DNA from: Thiotrichales bacterium
GTDB taxonomy: Bacteria; Pseudomonadota; Gammaproteobacteria; J044
Length of the DNA: 5,857 bases
Assembly (NCBI GenBank): GCA_024762895.1
Contig: JANTGN010000169.1
Coordinates: 1 to 5,857 of the forward strand
Reading direction: 5' to 3'
In this document: positions 5,031 to 5,857 of the stretch, piece after piece
Layout: every line of letters begins with the position of its first letter
How positions within the stretch are numbered: position 1 is the stretch's first letter
The notes under the pieces: generated by a model
Seen by the model: only the letters and a program-made list of their open reading frames with translations
What the model was told of the DNA's origin: nothing
Databases searched by the model: none
Position numbers and translations under genes: made by a program

Positions 5031-5857
5031 ATGCAAGTTTCTGTGGAACCCGTCAGTGGTCTGGAAAGAAAAATGACCGTTCAGGTACCAGCCGATCGAG
5101 TCGATCAGGAGGTCGAGAAAAGGCTACGGTCTATGGTTGGCAAGGTAAAAATTGACGGTTTCCGTCCGGGCAAGGTCCCTTATAAGGTTGTGAAGCAACG
5201 TTACGGGGAAGGTGTTTTCCACGAAGTGGCTGGTGAAGTCATGCAGTCCAGCTTCTACGAGGCGGTCAGCAAGGAAAAACTGCGTCCAGCCGGTGCTCCC
5301 AGCATAGAGGCCCGTACCCTGACCCAGGGAGAACCCCTGGAATATGATGCCACCTTTGAGGTCTACCCAGAATTTGAACCTGCCGCCGTCGATAGTATCG
5401 AGATCAAAAAGCCAACTGCTGAAGTGGCCGAAAGTGATATCGATACCATGATCGAGACCCTGCGTAAACAGCGTAAGACCTGGGTCGAGGTTGATCGCGC
5501 GGCTGCCGAAGGCGACCAGATCACGATCGATTTTGATGGTTCCATCGAGGGTGAAGCGATGGAAGGCGGCAAGGCCGAGAACATGGCGATCGAGATTGGT
5601 GCCGGCCGACTGATCAAGAGCCTGGAAGAACAGTTGGCCGGTCTGAAAGCCGGGGACGAAAAGACTCTTGATGTAACATTCCCGGATGACTATCACGCGA
5701 AGGACCTGGCTGGTAAAGCGGCTCAGTTTGCCGTTTCGGTTAAGAAGGTAGAAGCACCCGCCATCCCAGAGGCCGATGACGAATTTGCCAGGCAGTTCGG
5801 TGTCGAGGAAGGTGGTATCGCCGCGCTGCGGGATGAGGTAGGCGCGAATATGACGCG
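5031..5857 (+). CDS. tig: Trigger factor, ribosome-associated chaperone and peptidyl-prolyl isomerase, 3' end cut by window
   Basis: Trigger factor binds the ribosome at L23 near the exit tunnel and helps fold nascent proteins. The frame is open from ATG 5031 to the right edge: 275 full codons of about 430 usual in E. coli. The N-terminal ribosome-binding domain (about 1-115) has the signature GFRPGKVP at 43-50, at the same position as in E. coli. The FKBP-type PPIase domain lies at about 150-245 (GDQITIDFDGSIEG, later IGAGRLIKSLEEQLAGLKAGD). The C-terminal chaperone arms are only begun. GAGG (5018-5021), nine bases before the ATG, is the ribosome-binding site. The gene starts 45 bases after tRNA-Leu without a terminator between them, so the two may be transcribed together. 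In many gammaproteobacteria clpP, clpX and lon follow tig; they would lie beyond the window. Confidence 0.97.
   Translation, partial: MQVSVEPVSGLERKMTVQVPADRVDQEVEKRLRSMVGKVKIDGFRPGKVPYKVVKQRYGEGVFHEVAGEVMQSSFYEAVSKEKLRPAGAPSIEARTLTQGEPLEYDATFEVYPEFEPAAVDSIEIKKPTAEVAESDIDTMIETLRKQRKTWVEVDRAAAEGDQITIDFDGSIEGEAMEGGKAENMAIEIGAGRLIKSLEEQLAGLKAGDEKTLDVTFPDDYHAKDLAGKAAQFAVSVKKVEAPAIPEADDEFARQFGVEEGGIAALRDEVGANMT

Noticed and set aside
5124..5696. Long minus-strand frames (190 and 84 residues) opposite tig
   Set aside because: They mirror the GC-rich codon use of tig; the plus strand encodes unmistakable trigger factor.

Overview
The window comes from a gammaproteobacterium. Its framework is a folD gene, a block of tRNA genes and the trigger-factor gene tig. 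All five tRNA genes encode their own 3' CCA. FolD and Tig both align closely with the Escherichia coli proteins as I remember them. I cannot name the genus from sequence alone.

Layout, left to right. (1) folD lies on the minus strand and is cut by the left edge; only about 15 C-terminal residues are missing. (2) A divergent intergenic region follows, with a candidate folD promoter and a strong sigma70-type promoter (TTGACG, 17 bp, TATGAT, GC-rich discriminator) facing right. (3) That promoter drives a four-gene tRNA operon, Pro(TGG)-Arg(TCT)-His(GTG)-Lys(CTT), with structured spacers, ending at a rho-independent terminator at 1473-1511. (4) About 200 bases without a gene hold several possible RNA hairpins and an AT-rich presumed promoter with a perfect tandem 9-mer. 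(5) A two-gene operon follows: an exported alpha/beta hydrolase (1720-2574) whose end overlaps the start of a membrane-anchored GGDEF-EAL cyclic-di-GMP protein (2567-4813). (6) tRNA-Leu(TAG) has its own promoter. (7) tig begins 45 bases after it and runs off the right edge.

folD, the tRNAs and tig are housekeeping genes of one-carbon metabolism and translation. The hydrolase/GGDEF-EAL pair is the accessory part: it sits between the tRNA operon and tRNA-Leu-tig, and hand-counted lines of the hydrolase are clearly more AT-rich than folD and tig. The most interesting reading is that the exported hydrolase acts in the periplasm on something sensed by the periplasmic domain of its partner, which carries complete cyclase and phosphodiesterase motifs. 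A perfect inverted repeat ends exactly on the partner's proposed GTG start, which suggests its translation is coupled to that of the hydrolase. The functional link is inference; the overlap, the inverted repeat and the motifs are directly visible.
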